Source of the DNA: Ferrimicrobium sp.
Lineage (GTDB): Bacteria; Actinomycetota; Acidimicrobiia; Acidimicrobiales; Acidimicrobiaceae
Assembly: GCA_027365375.1 (NCBI GenBank)
Contig: DAHXNM010000227.1
Coordinates: forward strand, 1-6,255
Direction: 5' to 3'
DNA length: 6,255 nt
In this document: one piece after another, positions 1 through 5,709 of the stretch
Layout: each line of letters begins with the position of its first letter
Position numbering within the stretch: the stretch's first letter is position 1
Made by a program: the position numbers and the translations under genes
The notes under the pieces: model-generated
Told to the model about the DNA's origin: nothing
Seen by the model: the letters and a program-made list of their open reading frames with translations, nothing else
Databases searched by the model: none

Positions 1-121
1 CAAAAATATCATTGCCGCAGGGCTTGCGGTCACAGAGCGTGGAGGTACATCGCACATTGTGTCTAACAAGACACAACACAGCGACCCCGTGAAGCGCACC
101 ACCACTCCTAAAGCTGCGTAA
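1..121 (+). CDS. tnpB: TnpB, RNA-guided nuclease of an IS200/IS605 element (C-terminal 39 residues only)
   Basis: Reading from base 2, the frame gives 39 residues starting KNIIAAGLAV and ending TTTPKAA before a TAA stop at 119-121. The NI(I/L)AAGLAV segment is the characteristic stretch just after the RuvC-III catalytic region and zinc ribbon in TnpB/OrfB proteins. It is followed by a variable basic tail. TnpB is an omegaRNA-guided DNA endonuclease that helps the transposon persist at donor sites; it is not the transposase. The catalytic residues and zinc fingers lie upstream of the window, so activity cannot be judged. The stop codon sits at the loop of a perfect hairpin (111-128), consistent with the omegaRNA scaffold overlapping the 3' end of the gene. 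The 5' part is cut by the window edge, not visibly degraded. Confidence 0.85.
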   Translation, partial: KNIIAAGLAVTERGGTSHIVSNKTQHSDPVKRTTTPKAA

Positions 122-184
122 GCAGCTTGGGAAGCCCCGTCTGTAAGGTCGGGGAGGATGTCACCTAGCGCTATGGAGCAGGTC
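61..184 (+). ncRNA. Predicted 3' part of the TnpB omegaRNA (scaffold plus guide)
   Basis: In characterised IS200/IS605 elements the TnpB guide RNA is read from the tnpB strand. It covers the end of the ORF and the right end and finishes in flanking DNA, which acts as the guide. All of these parts are visible here: hairpin AAGCTGC-GTAA-GCAGCTT (111-128), hairpin CCCCG...CGGGG (135-154), the terminal GATGTCAC, then flanking bases. The guide would start at about 165 (ctagcgctatggagca and onward, 16-20 nt). It therefore matches the 3' end of the adjacent M20 peptidase gene. The 5' boundary at 61 is arbitrary, and the processed 3' end is inferred from family knowledge. Confidence 0.55.
111..154 (+). 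repeat. Two adjacent stem-loops of the IS right end
   Basis: The first stem-loop is a perfect 7-bp stem, AAGCTGC (111-117) with GCAGCTT (122-128), around a GTAA loop that contains most of the tnpB stop codon. The second has CCCCG (135-139) pairing with CGGGG (150-154), then a T-T mismatch and two more pairs around a GTAA loop. The second matches the subterminal hairpin that the transposase recognises in this family. Both can form in single-stranded DNA and in the omegaRNA. Confidence 0.7.
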
Positions 185-1375
185 CCTTGCCGCCAACAGA
201 TATACCTTGGCCGCTGCAATTATATCTGCGACCTCGACGAATTCGTTGGCTTGATGGGCTATCCACTTGCCCCCCGGCCCATAGACGACTACCGGCAGGT
301 GGCCGTCACGGTGGAGAATGGTTCCATCGGTCGTTCCAGGTACTCCGCCCAAGACGGGTTCGTTTGCGAGGACTACCCTGTGCGCCTCTGAGAGTGACTT
401 GACTAGCGCTGCGTCTGTCGCGATCGAGGTTGGGGGTCGATCATCGATCACCTCGACCTCTCCCTGGCAGCCGGTCTTTGTGGCAATTCGTTGAACTTCA
501 GTGACGAATGAGCTAACGAGCTCGTCGTGATCGACGAGAGGAGTGGTCCGCAGGTCGAAGTCGGCGGTGGCGACCGGGGGTGTCAAGTTGAGCTGAACTC
601 TAGAACCCGCCTGGAGGACGGTCGGGGTTATAGAGATAGCACCGAGGAGGGGATCTGTGCCATGCTGGGTCTGCAACTGGAGCTCGGTCCGCTGCGCAAA
701 GTCAAGGATATCCATCAAGGCGGGTATTGGGTTGATGCCTTGAGTCGGCATGGCGCCATGTGAAATCCGACCATGGAAACGCACCTCGAGCCGAATGGCG
801 CCCTTTTGGGTGATGCAAATCTCGCCAGCTTCTGGCTCACAGACTATCGCACCGAGGGCGCCCTCGGCGTATCCTTTGGCCACGAAGTCCTTTACTCCGA
901 GCATTAACTCCTCTTCATCGACCAGAGCCGCAAGCGTGAGAGTCCCAACCAAGTCACCGCTTAGTTCGAGTGCGCGGGCGGCATATAGCATGGCCGCGAG
1001 CCCACCCTTCATGTCTGCAGATCCACGACCGAGCAGCCGACCCTCGACGATGTCGCCGCCGAAAGGATCGAAGTCCCAGAGGTCTCGAGAACCTTCTGAG
1101 ACGACATCGGTATGGCCCTCGAAGATGAGGTGGGATCCAGGGGCCGATCCGTGAACCCCGATGATCACATTCGGACGCCCTGGGCGCACGTAATCGACGA
1201 TGGGGGTCCACCCAAAGCCTGTTGCGAGCTCGATCACCGCTTGTGCTGCGTCTTGTTCGGTCGATCCGGAGGAAGGATCGTTCACGCTGCGAATTCTAAC
1301 GAGACGCTGTGCAAAGTCGACTAGCCCATCGGTGTCAAGGTAGTGAAACAGCTCGTTAGGCGACGACGCATCCAT
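161..1375 (-). CDS. M20 family metallopeptidase / ArgE-DapE-like deacylase
   Basis: A 404-residue zinc-dependent amidohydrolase of the M20 family (acetylornithine deacetylase, succinyl-diaminopimelate desuccinylase, carboxypeptidase G2 and relatives). It is presumably cytoplasmic, as no signal peptide is visible. All family landmarks are present in order: HTD with metal ligand H88 and D90; GRGSADMKGG with bridging D121; VDEEE with catalytic E154 and ligand E155; CEPE with ligand E180; the dimerisation-domain SHGAMP with H206; and near the C-terminus AHQANEFV with ligand H374. The length is normal for the family. The ATG is supported by AGGGAGAGG at 1379-1387, a few bases upstream. The substrate cannot be read from the sequence, so DapE, ArgE and a general N-acyl amino acid or dipeptide hydrolase all remain possible. 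It is divergent from the amidase gene, which suggests joint use or control. Its TGA stop and one base of its last codon lie in the right end of the neighbouring IS element. Confidence 0.92.
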   Translation of the reverse strand: MDASSPNELFHYLDTDGLVDFAQRLVRIRSVNDPSSGSTEQDAAQAVIELATGFGWTPIVDYVRPGRPNVIIGVHGSAPGSHLIFEGHTDVVSEGSRDLWDFDPFGGDIVEGRLLGRGSADMKGGLAAMLYAARALELSGDLVGTLTLAALVDEEELMLGVKDFVAKGYAEGALGAIVCEPEAGEICITQKGAIRLEVRFHGRISHGAMPTQGINPIPALMDILDFAQRTELQLQTQHGTDPLLGAISITPTVLQAGSRVQLNLTPPVATADFDLRTTPLVDHDELVSSFVTEVQRIATKTGCQGEVEVIDDRPPTSIATDAALVKSLSEAHRVVLANEPVLGGVPGTTDGTILHRDGHLPVVVYGPGGKWIAHQANEFVEVADIIAAAKVYLLAARDLLHSAR

Positions 1376-1378
1376 AGA

Positions 1379-1387
1379 CCTCTCCCT
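1379..1387 (-). promoter_or_regulatory. Shine-Dalgarno sequence of the M20 gene
   Basis: On the minus strand AGGGAGAGG lies just before TCT-ATG, and its AGGGAG core is 6 nt from the start codon. This is a strong ribosome binding site and fixes the start at 1375. It contrasts with the SD-less leaderless genes at the right end of the window. Confidence 0.75.
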
Positions 1388-1403
1388 TTTTGCTCAGTCT
1401 ATC

Positions 1404-1413
1404 TGTCATGACA
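1404..1413. promoter_or_regulatory. Palindrome TGTCATGACA, operator candidate
   Basis: A perfect 10-bp palindrome 29 bp upstream of the M20 ATG and just upstream of the possible -10 box TAGACT (1396-1401, minus strand). A regulator bound there would cover the M20 promoter region. A palindrome of this size can occur by chance, so this is a candidate only. Confidence 0.35.
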
Positions 1414-1503
1414 TCTCGCAGTAGACGACCATGACCCAACCGGATTCGACCGACAAAGCATCGAATATATGCTTGCCAGTAACGTGATTCATGGCTCCGG
1501 TTC

Positions 1504-1513
1504 GTCAGCTGAC
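1504..1513. promoter_or_regulatory. Palindrome GTCAGCTGAC, operator candidate
   Basis: A perfect 10-bp palindrome near the middle of the divergent intergenic region. It shares the GTCA...TGAC half-sites with the palindrome at 1404-1413 but has two extra central bases. The different spacing argues against both being bound by one dimer in the same way. Confidence 0.25.
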
Positions 1514-1731
1514 AGGCTTTGAGGCTTAACAGTATTACCTGACTCTTGTCACTTGGATTCGCTTTGCGCTCTGGGTGTCGATGACTTGTTATAGCTTTGG
1601 TATGGTGGCCGTGTGTGCGGATTGCTTGCACAACGTCATTGGATCGAGAGTTGAAGTGACTGCTAGTGTTAGCTTTGGTGGAAGGCGCTGATGACGGGTG
1701 CGCCTCGAAGGTCGAAAGGTACGAATCGAAG

Positions 1732-3180
1732 ATGAGTGAACTCTGGCGCCATGACGCAACCGCTCTTGCTGAACTGATCCGATCCAAAGAGGTGAGTGCG
1801 GTCGAGGTAGTTGACGCCGCTATCGATCGCACCGAGGCACTGAACCCCCAGATTAACGCCGTCATCTCTGATCGATTCGAGCGTGCCCATGATGAGGCGG
1901 TCAACGGTCGAACCGGCCCATTCGGTGGCGTTCCCCTGTTGCTCAAGGATTTAGGAGCCGCCCAGGAGGGTGAGCCATTTTGGCTTGGCTCCGCGGTGTT
2001 ACGTCGGGCTGACCACCGGGCTGCGGTGACTAGCTATTACGTCCAGTCCCTGCTCGATGCTGGCTTCATCGTCATCGGTAGGACCAATGCGCCTGAATTT
2101 GGTACCAACATTACGACTGAACCTGTCTCCACTGGGGCTACTCATAACCCCTGGGATCTCGAATACTCATCGGGTGGATCATCGGGTGGATCGGCTGCGG
2201 CGGTGGCGACTGGCATGGCTCCGGTTGGTCAGGCCAGCGACGGTGGCGGATCGATTCGTTTCCCGGCGAGCTACTGCGGTCTAGTTGGGCTGAAGCCCTC
2301 GCGGGGTAGGGTCTCAAAGGGTCCCTTGGCTGGCGACGGTTGGGCGGGGTCGACGATTGACGGAGCTCTGACACGTTCTGTTCGAGATGCAGCTGGCGTC
2401 CTCGATGTCATGGCCGGGTATCGGAGTGGCGACCCCTACACCGCACCGGCGTTCGCTCGGCCGCTCGCCGAGGAGATCGACGTACCCTTGGGTCGCCTAC
2501 GGATAGGCGTGCTCGACCACCCTCTCCTACAAGCAGCGCGCCACGATCCAGTTGTCACCGCAGCAGTAAGGAACATCGCGGACCTTCTTAGTAAACACGG
2601 TCATGTCGTCGAGGAGGCGTGGCCGGAGGCTCTAGCGGAGGAGGAGTTTCAGCCCAGGTTTGTTGATGTAGTGAAGGGGTCTATAGCCCAACAGCTGCGC
2701 TCGATTGAACGGATGCTTGGTCGTAGCGTTGAACTCGAGGAGATCGAGTCCGATAATCGTGTCTTCGTGGAGCTTGGACGTCAACTTCCAGCCTATCGCT
2801 ACGTCGAGTCTGTTGATTGGTTACAGGCGTATGGTCGACGCGTCGCCAAGTTTTTCGAGATCGATGGATATGACCTACTCCTTACTCCGGTCGCCCCTTG
2901 CCTACCTCCCAAACTCGGTTACCTCAGCGATCCCAAACTCGGCCTCGATCGTCAACTCGAGTTCCTTGGATTTACTGGACAGTTCAACGTCTCCGGACAA
3001 CCGACGATCTCTTTACCACTCGCTATGAACGATGGTCATCCGGAGCTCCCAATCGGCATCCAATTCGTTGCAGCCTACGGACGGGAGGACTTGCTGATCC
3101 GACTTGGATCCTGGTTCGAACACGTGACTCCGTGGGCCGATCGCTGGCCTGCGCTCGCGTTCGAAGGCGGTCAACGGTGA
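1732..3180 (+). CDS. Amidase-signature hydrolase, NylA-like (6-aminohexanoate-cyclic-dimer hydrolase type)
   Basis: A 482-residue amidase-signature enzyme, hydrolysing amide bonds with a Ser-cisSer-Lys triad. K72 lies in GVPLLLKDL, cis-S150 in SSGGSSGGSAAAVA, and nucleophile S174 in DGGGSIRFPA. The 24-residue gap between the two serines is the family standard. From memory, the nylon-oligomer enzyme NylA uses the same numbers (K72/S150/S174). It also shares the N-terminal style (DATALAELIRS) and the C-terminal FNVSGQPxISLP and PIGxQxVAAYGREDLL motifs. That supports this subfamily rather than GatA, which would come with gatB and gatC. The natural substrate is probably another cyclic or linear amide; NylA-like enzymes are widespread and usually uncharacterised. 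I chose ATG 1732 because the N-terminus then fits the family. An in-frame GTG at 1666 would add 22 residues unlike the family. AAAGG at 1715-1719 is a distant, weak ribosome binding site. The stop overlaps the next gene's start. Confidence 0.9.
   Translation: MSELWRHDATALAELIRSKEVSAVEVVDAAIDRTEALNPQINAVISDRFERAHDEAVNGRTGPFGGVPLLLKDLGAAQEGEPFWLGSAVLRRADHRAAVTSYYVQSLLDAGFIVIGRTNAPEFGTNITTEPVSTGATHNPWDLEYSSGGSSGGSAAAVATGMAPVGQASDGGGSIRFPASYCGLVGLKPSRGRVSKGPLAGDGWAGSTIDGALTRSVRDAAGVLDVMAGYRSGDPYTAPAFARPLAEEIDVPLGRLRIGVLDHPLLQAARHDPVVTAAVRNIADLLSKHGHVVEEAWPEALAEEEFQPRFVDVVKGSIAQQLRSIERMLGRSVELEEIESDNRVFVELGRQLPAYRYVESVDWLQAYGRRVAKFFEIDGYDLLLTPVAPCLPPKLGYLSDPKLGLDRQLEFLGFTGQFNVSGQPTISLPLAMNDGHPELPIGIQFVAAYGREDLLIRLGSWFEHVTPWADRWPALAFEGGQR
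3164..3170 (+). promoter_or_regulatory. Shine-Dalgarno sequence for the phosphoesterase
   Basis: AAGGCGG lies inside the last codons of the amidase gene, with its AAGG core 9 nt before GTG 3177. It supports this GTG as the start and suggests coupled translation of the two genes. Confidence 0.6.
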
Positions 3181-4037
3181 CACGAATCGTTCATGTTTCT
3201 GACCTCCACTTTGAACTTGCTCCAGAGCGCTTCAAGCCTGGAATTCGTCAAGAGTTGGATCGGTCGATTCCAGCCATACGGGCAGCACGACCAGATTGTC
3301 TGGTCGTGACGGGAGACCTCACCAGTTATGGATGTTTCGATCGTAGCCAGCTCGTTGGAGTGCGTCGATGGCTCGATGGGATCGGCGTTGATTATCTTGC
3401 CATTCCCGGCAACCACGACCTGTCGGCGAACGTGGTACGCGGCAGTTCATATCCGATTATGGAGACCTACGAACCTGTTCCGTGGGCTGCCACAAATTTT
3501 GCGCGAACCTTTTCCCAGGAGCCTTTGGTCCACCGTGTAGAAGGCCCAGTGACCTTGCTCGCGCTAGCGCTTCGAGAGGGTGATCCCGATGGGAGCCTAG
3601 ACCTACTAGGTCGGGCGCTCGAGAGGCTCGAAGGTCCGGCGCTCGTGCTAGGTCACTATCCGCTGGCGGTGACCAAAGAGGTGGGAGTTCTGGCATCCTT
3701 TGGCTATAAGGGTTATATCGATGGCGTGCGGGAACGAATGCTCGAACTCTTACACAACCAACCATTGGTTCGAGCCTATCTGTGTGGTCATGTTCATGCA
3801 CAGACCGTTACCCCTCTGGGCACAGACCTGCTTCAACTGAGTGCAGGAGGACTAGGGCCAGGAGCTAGCGCAGGTTGGATCATTGATGTCGTCGACTCCA
3901 GGCTGGAGATCCGCTCTCTCAGAGGTGAGGGATCCAAGCTATTTTGGCCCACAGAGATGCTTGATGGTCACGATGCCCTCGATTACCATCTATGGTGTGG
4001 TCAGGAGCCGGTCGTCGTCCCTCTCTATGTTGCCTAG
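3177..4037 (+). CDS. Calcineurin-like metallophosphoesterase (CpdA-like)
   Basis: A 286-residue dinuclear-metal phosphoesterase, probably cytoplasmic. The metal-binding blocks appear in the canonical order: DLH (D9, H11), VTGDLTSYG (D47), PGNHD (N79, H80), LGHYPL (H160) and CGHVH (H205, H207). Class III cyclic-nucleotide phosphodiesterases such as CpdA share this layout, but phosphoesterases acting on nucleotides, phospholipids or phosphoproteins do as well, so no substrate is assigned. GTG 3177 overlaps the amidase TGA as GTGA, is preceded by AAGGCGG, and puts the first beta-strand and the DLH motif at residues 3-11 as the family requires. The frame stays open far upstream (to 2898), but that part is only the amidase in another frame. 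It is co-transcribed and likely translationally coupled with the amidase, so the two products probably serve one process. No truncation is visible. Confidence 0.9.
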   Translation: MTRIVHVSDLHFELAPERFKPGIRQELDRSIPAIRAARPDCLVVTGDLTSYGCFDRSQLVGVRRWLDGIGVDYLAIPGNHDLSANVVRGSSYPIMETYEPVPWAATNFARTFSQEPLVHRVEGPVTLLALALREGDPDGSLDLLGRALERLEGPALVLGHYPLAVTKEVGVLASFGYKGYIDGVRERMLELLHNQPLVRAYLCGHVHAQTVTPLGTDLLQLSAGGLGPGASAGWIIDVVDSRLEIRSLRGEGSKLFWPTEMLDGHDALDYHLWCGQEPVVVPLYVA

Positions 4038-4078
4038 TTCTGTCGCCAAGACAGATGATCGAGGTGGAGTTGGCTAGG

Positions 4079-4102
4079 TCAACACCTTCAGGTGCTGATT
4101 TT
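4079..4102 (+). terminator. Possible weak rho-independent terminator after the phosphoesterase
   Basis: TCAACACC (4079-4086) can pair with GGTGCTGA (4091-4098) around a TTCA loop: seven pairs and one A-C mismatch. Four T residues follow directly. Its position, 42 bp past the stop at 4037, suits the end of the amidase-phosphoesterase operon. The T-run is short, so termination would be partial at best. A separate perfect 6-bp hairpin, TCTGTC/GACAGA, lies at 4039-4055 without a T-run. Confidence 0.35.
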
Positions 4103-4238
4103 ATGGGCCAGCAGTCATCTATGAGTTTACTCAGCCTTAGGGACAGCGTGCCTGACGGTAGGAGATCGACCAGCCGGGCTTTGCTGGAGGTGCCGGTAAG
4201 ACCTGAGATAGACGGGCTCAGCCAAGGTGGACGGCCCC

Positions 4239-5048
4239 TTATGGTTTGGTCGCACAAACTGAAAACATCAGTGGAAGCCGTGGCATCCCCATCGGCAACT
4301 CGTACACCTTGTCATCCGCGCTTTTCCTAAGCACTGGCGACTGTTGAAATTCGGTGAATGGAAATTCATGCAGCCACCGGATAGTCAGTCCTGCACCCGC
4401 AATAGCTGACACGATATCTGCAAGAGTATGTTGCCACTCGGCGGTAGTGTTAGCGATCGTAGTCGCCTCAGGAACCGCATAGCTTCCCTCTGGGTCATGT
4501 TCTATGTAGGCATCACCATTAGTGAAGTAGTCGTTCTTGATCGCCCACTCCTCATCTCCAAGTATCCACGAGATAGGGTGGAACTCGACTAAGTAGAGTC
4601 GTCCGCCTGAGTTCAAGAGTTTCGCTACCACCCACGCCCAGCGTTCGATATCATCAAGCCAGTTCAACGCTCCCTTGCCGGTGTAGACGATGTCGTAGGT
4701 CTTGGCGAGTGTTTCGGGTGCCCGATATAGGTCTGAGGCAACCCAACGAATCTCGACCCCGCAACGGTTTCCAATATGCTTTGCCTGTTCGAGCGAGGTC
4801 ACTGAGAAGTCAAGCCCAGTCGTCTCAAGCCCTCGGCGTGCCCAAGAGATCGTGTCTGTACCGATGTGGCATTGTAGATGTACGCAGGATCGAGCAGATC
4901 CAATGTCGAACTCTGCGAGTTCAAAATCGTTCAGAGAGGTGGCTCCGGCGATCAATCTATCGATCGCATAGAAGGGTGATGTTGCATGCAGAGGGCCGCG
5001 TTCATCCCACCAGTCGCGATTCGCAGCGATGAGTTGGTCGCGATTCAT
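4239..5048 (-). CDS. Class I SAM-dependent methyltransferase
   Basis: A 269-residue Rossmann-fold methyltransferase. After an N-terminal ANRDWWDERGPLHATSPFY cap, the SAM-binding loop appears as VHLQCHIGTDT (56-66). The acidic residue ending beta-2 is D80 in TGLDFS, motif IV-like DIVYTGKGALNWL covers 119-131, and GGRLYLVEFHP covers 148-158. This HLQCHxGxDT signature in place of the usual DxGCGxG marks a family common in actinobacteria, normally about 270-280 residues, whose substrates are unknown to me. I chose ATG 5048, not the in-frame ATG at 5078. A near-consensus promoter places the transcript start at about 5048, and its -35 box overlaps the 5078 codon. No Shine-Dalgarno precedes 5048, so the mRNA is probably leaderless. 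It converges with the phosphoesterase gene, and no catalytic partner gene is evident nearby. Confidence 0.88.
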   Translation of the reverse strand: MNRDQLIAANRDWWDERGPLHATSPFYAIDRLIAGATSLNDFELAEFDIGSARSCVHLQCHIGTDTISWARRGLETTGLDFSVTSLEQAKHIGNRCGVEIRWVASDLYRAPETLAKTYDIVYTGKGALNWLDDIERWAWVVAKLLNSGGRLYLVEFHPISWILGDEEWAIKNDYFTNGDAYIEHDPEGSYAVPEATTIANTTAEWQHTLADIVSAIAGAGLTIRWLHEFPFTEFQQSPVLRKSADDKVYELPMGMPRLPLMFSVCATKP

Positions 5049-5055
5049 CTGGATG

Positions 5056-5083
5056 AGTATAGAGTGGATCCCCGGCATGTTAA
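5056..5083 (-). promoter_or_regulatory. Sigma-70-like promoter of the methyltransferase, leaderless
   Basis: On the minus strand TTAACA (5083-5078) and TATACT (5061-5056) are separated by 16 bp; each matches the consensus at 5 of 6 bases. Seven bases separate the -10 from ATG 5048, so transcription should begin at or within a base of the A. A second AT-rich box, TATATT (5083-5088), has no good -35 and is less likely. Confidence 0.6.
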
Positions 5084-5169
5084 ATATAGCGTCGGGATTG
5101 AAGTTGTGGGCGCGGAGATCAGCCGCCTACAAGTCGCCTAGGTCACTGGCCCGTGTTCAGCGAACCGCC

Positions 5170-5205
5170 GAAGCTAGCCGTCCGAACTGCTGATAATTTA
5201 GCTTC
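5170..5205. repeat. Inverted repeat GAAGCTA/TAGCTTC in the 240-bp gap
   Basis: GAAGCTA (5170-5176) and TAGCTTC (5199-5205) form 7-bp arms around a 22-nt loop, between the methyltransferase promoter and the end of the 137-residue gene. No T-run follows on either strand, so it is not a standard terminator. Otherwise the gap 5049-5288 shows only the methyltransferase promoter. Confidence 0.3.
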
Positions 5206-5288
5206 TCGTCGAGGAGACGCCATCGGCAACGATGCAGAGCCGCTTAAAGTGGACAAAGGCGCTACCTTGGTGTTGTCGATCCAAGAGG

Positions 5289-5702
5289 TTATCGCTTTGG
5301 ATACCCAAGCAGCTCCTGTTCCCAGGTTTCGATTGCCCAGTCGCCGGGTGGATCGACTCGGTAGATTCGTGTGTCGAAGGGATAGAGAACTTCAAAACCA
5401 TTGCCCAACTGTTGTTGGACGCGGTTTGCAAGCACACGACCACGTTCTTGCAGCGCCGACAGTTCGCTTGTGGCGGAAGGCGCGGTATCCATCATCTCAT
5501 CGTTCCAACGTTTCAGTTCGTCGCGAAGCTCCTCGGATAACTGTGGCCACGCCGGTGTTGATCCTTGACTGTTGTCAGGTGGATGCACACTCCAAGAGCC
5601 TTGGGGTGTGGGCGCACTCATCTCATCGGAGGTGAGCACCCACCAGATCCCATCCGCGCCATAATCGGCGTCGATGAGGACTCGCCGTATACCATCATCC
5701 AT
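5289..5702 (-). CDS. Conserved-looking hypothetical protein, 137 residues
   Basis: No function recognised. The protein starts with a predicted beta-strand, RRVLIDADYGADGIWWVL (6-23). A proline/serine-rich linker (about 29-53) follows. Next is a charged helix, LSEELRDELKRWNDEMM (55-71), then a second helix with RGRVLANRVQQQLG (87-100). It ends in a strand-like segment, GFEVLYPFD (102-110). The LSxELxxxLxxWNDxxx plus RGRxLAxxxQxxLG pattern is, from memory, typical of small actinobacterial proteins of unknown function. There is no signal peptide or membrane segment. ATG 5702 lies 7 nt after a near-consensus -10 box and lacks a Shine-Dalgarno, which supports a leaderless mRNA starting here. No start codon precedes it in frame within the gap. 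It lies 107 bp downstream of the LRV-repeat gene on the same strand. Confidence 0.72.
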   Translation of the reverse strand: MDDGIRRVLIDADYGADGIWWVLTSDEMSAPTPQGSWSVHPPDNSQGSTPAWPQLSEELRDELKRWNDEMMDTAPSATSELSALQERGRVLANRVQQQLGNGFEVLYPFDTRIYRVDPPGDWAIETWEQELLGYPKR

Positions 5703-5709
5703 CTCATCG

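Larger units (their letters stand above)
1..164 (+). mobile_element. Right end of an IS200/IS605-family (TnpB-encoding) element
   Basis: The window opens inside a tnpB gene. Its stop is followed by about 43 bases ending in GATGTCAC, preceded by a CCCCG...CGGGG hairpin. This is the usual layout of an IS200/IS605 right end: a subterminal imperfect hairpin, a short GGAGGATG linker and a terminal TCAC/TCAA-like cleavage motif. There is no terminal inverted repeat, as expected for this single-strand transposing family. I place the last element base at 164, uncertain by one or two bases. The left end, and whether a tnpA is present, lie outside the window. The flank from 165 on is the 3' end of the M20 peptidase gene, so the element sits tail-to-tail with that gene. 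Confidence 0.82.
1376..1731. other. Divergent intergenic region between M20 and amidase genes
   Basis: These 356 bp hold no convincing gene: the open frames crossing it run antisense into the amidase and have no family-like sequence. It must contain the promoters for both flanking genes, but I find no clear -35/-10 pair. TAGACT at 1396-1401 (minus strand) is a possible -10 for the M20 gene, without a good -35. It contains two perfect 10-bp palindromes (1404-1413, 1504-1513), a 10-bp direct repeat TAGCTTTGGT (1592-1601 and 1670-1679), and a widely spaced inverted pair GTCACTT (1548-1554)/AAGTGAC (1654-1660). Confidence 0.6.

Noticed and set aside
1666..1731. GTG 1666 as the amidase start, adding 22 residues
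   Set aside because: No ribosome binding site precedes it, and the extra residues are unlike amidase N-termini. The ATG at 1732 starts the family-like segment and gives the NylA residue numbering.
1356..1946. 196-codon - strand open frame covering the divergent region
   Set aside because: It is antisense to the start of the amidase and overlaps the M20 start. The product is low-complexity, Ser/Thr-rich and has no recognisable family.
2898..3176. 93-residue N-terminal extension of the phosphoesterase frame
   Set aside because: It is the amidase gene read in another frame. The DLH metal motif should be near the N-terminus, and GTG 3177 has its own Shine-Dalgarno.
4039..4055. Hairpin TCTGTC/GACAGA immediately after the phosphoesterase stop, as a terminator
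   Set aside because: The stem is only 6 bp with no T-run on either strand; the hairpin at 4079-4102 is the better, still weak, candidate.
4038..4238. Possible small gene in the convergent spacer
   Set aside because: The open frames crossing it are extensions out of the neighbouring genes in other frames; none has a start, ribosome binding site or family-like sequence.
5049..5078. ATG 5078 as methyltransferase start, with TATATT (5083-5088) as a leaderless -10
   Set aside because: No acceptable -35 exists for TATATT. The TTAACA/TATACT pair is much better and would start the mRNA downstream of ATG 5078.
5153..5635. 160-codon + strand open frame
   Set aside because: It lies antisense to the 137-residue gene, which has a good promoter and ordered sequence. 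The frame's product shows no motif and it has no ribosome binding site.
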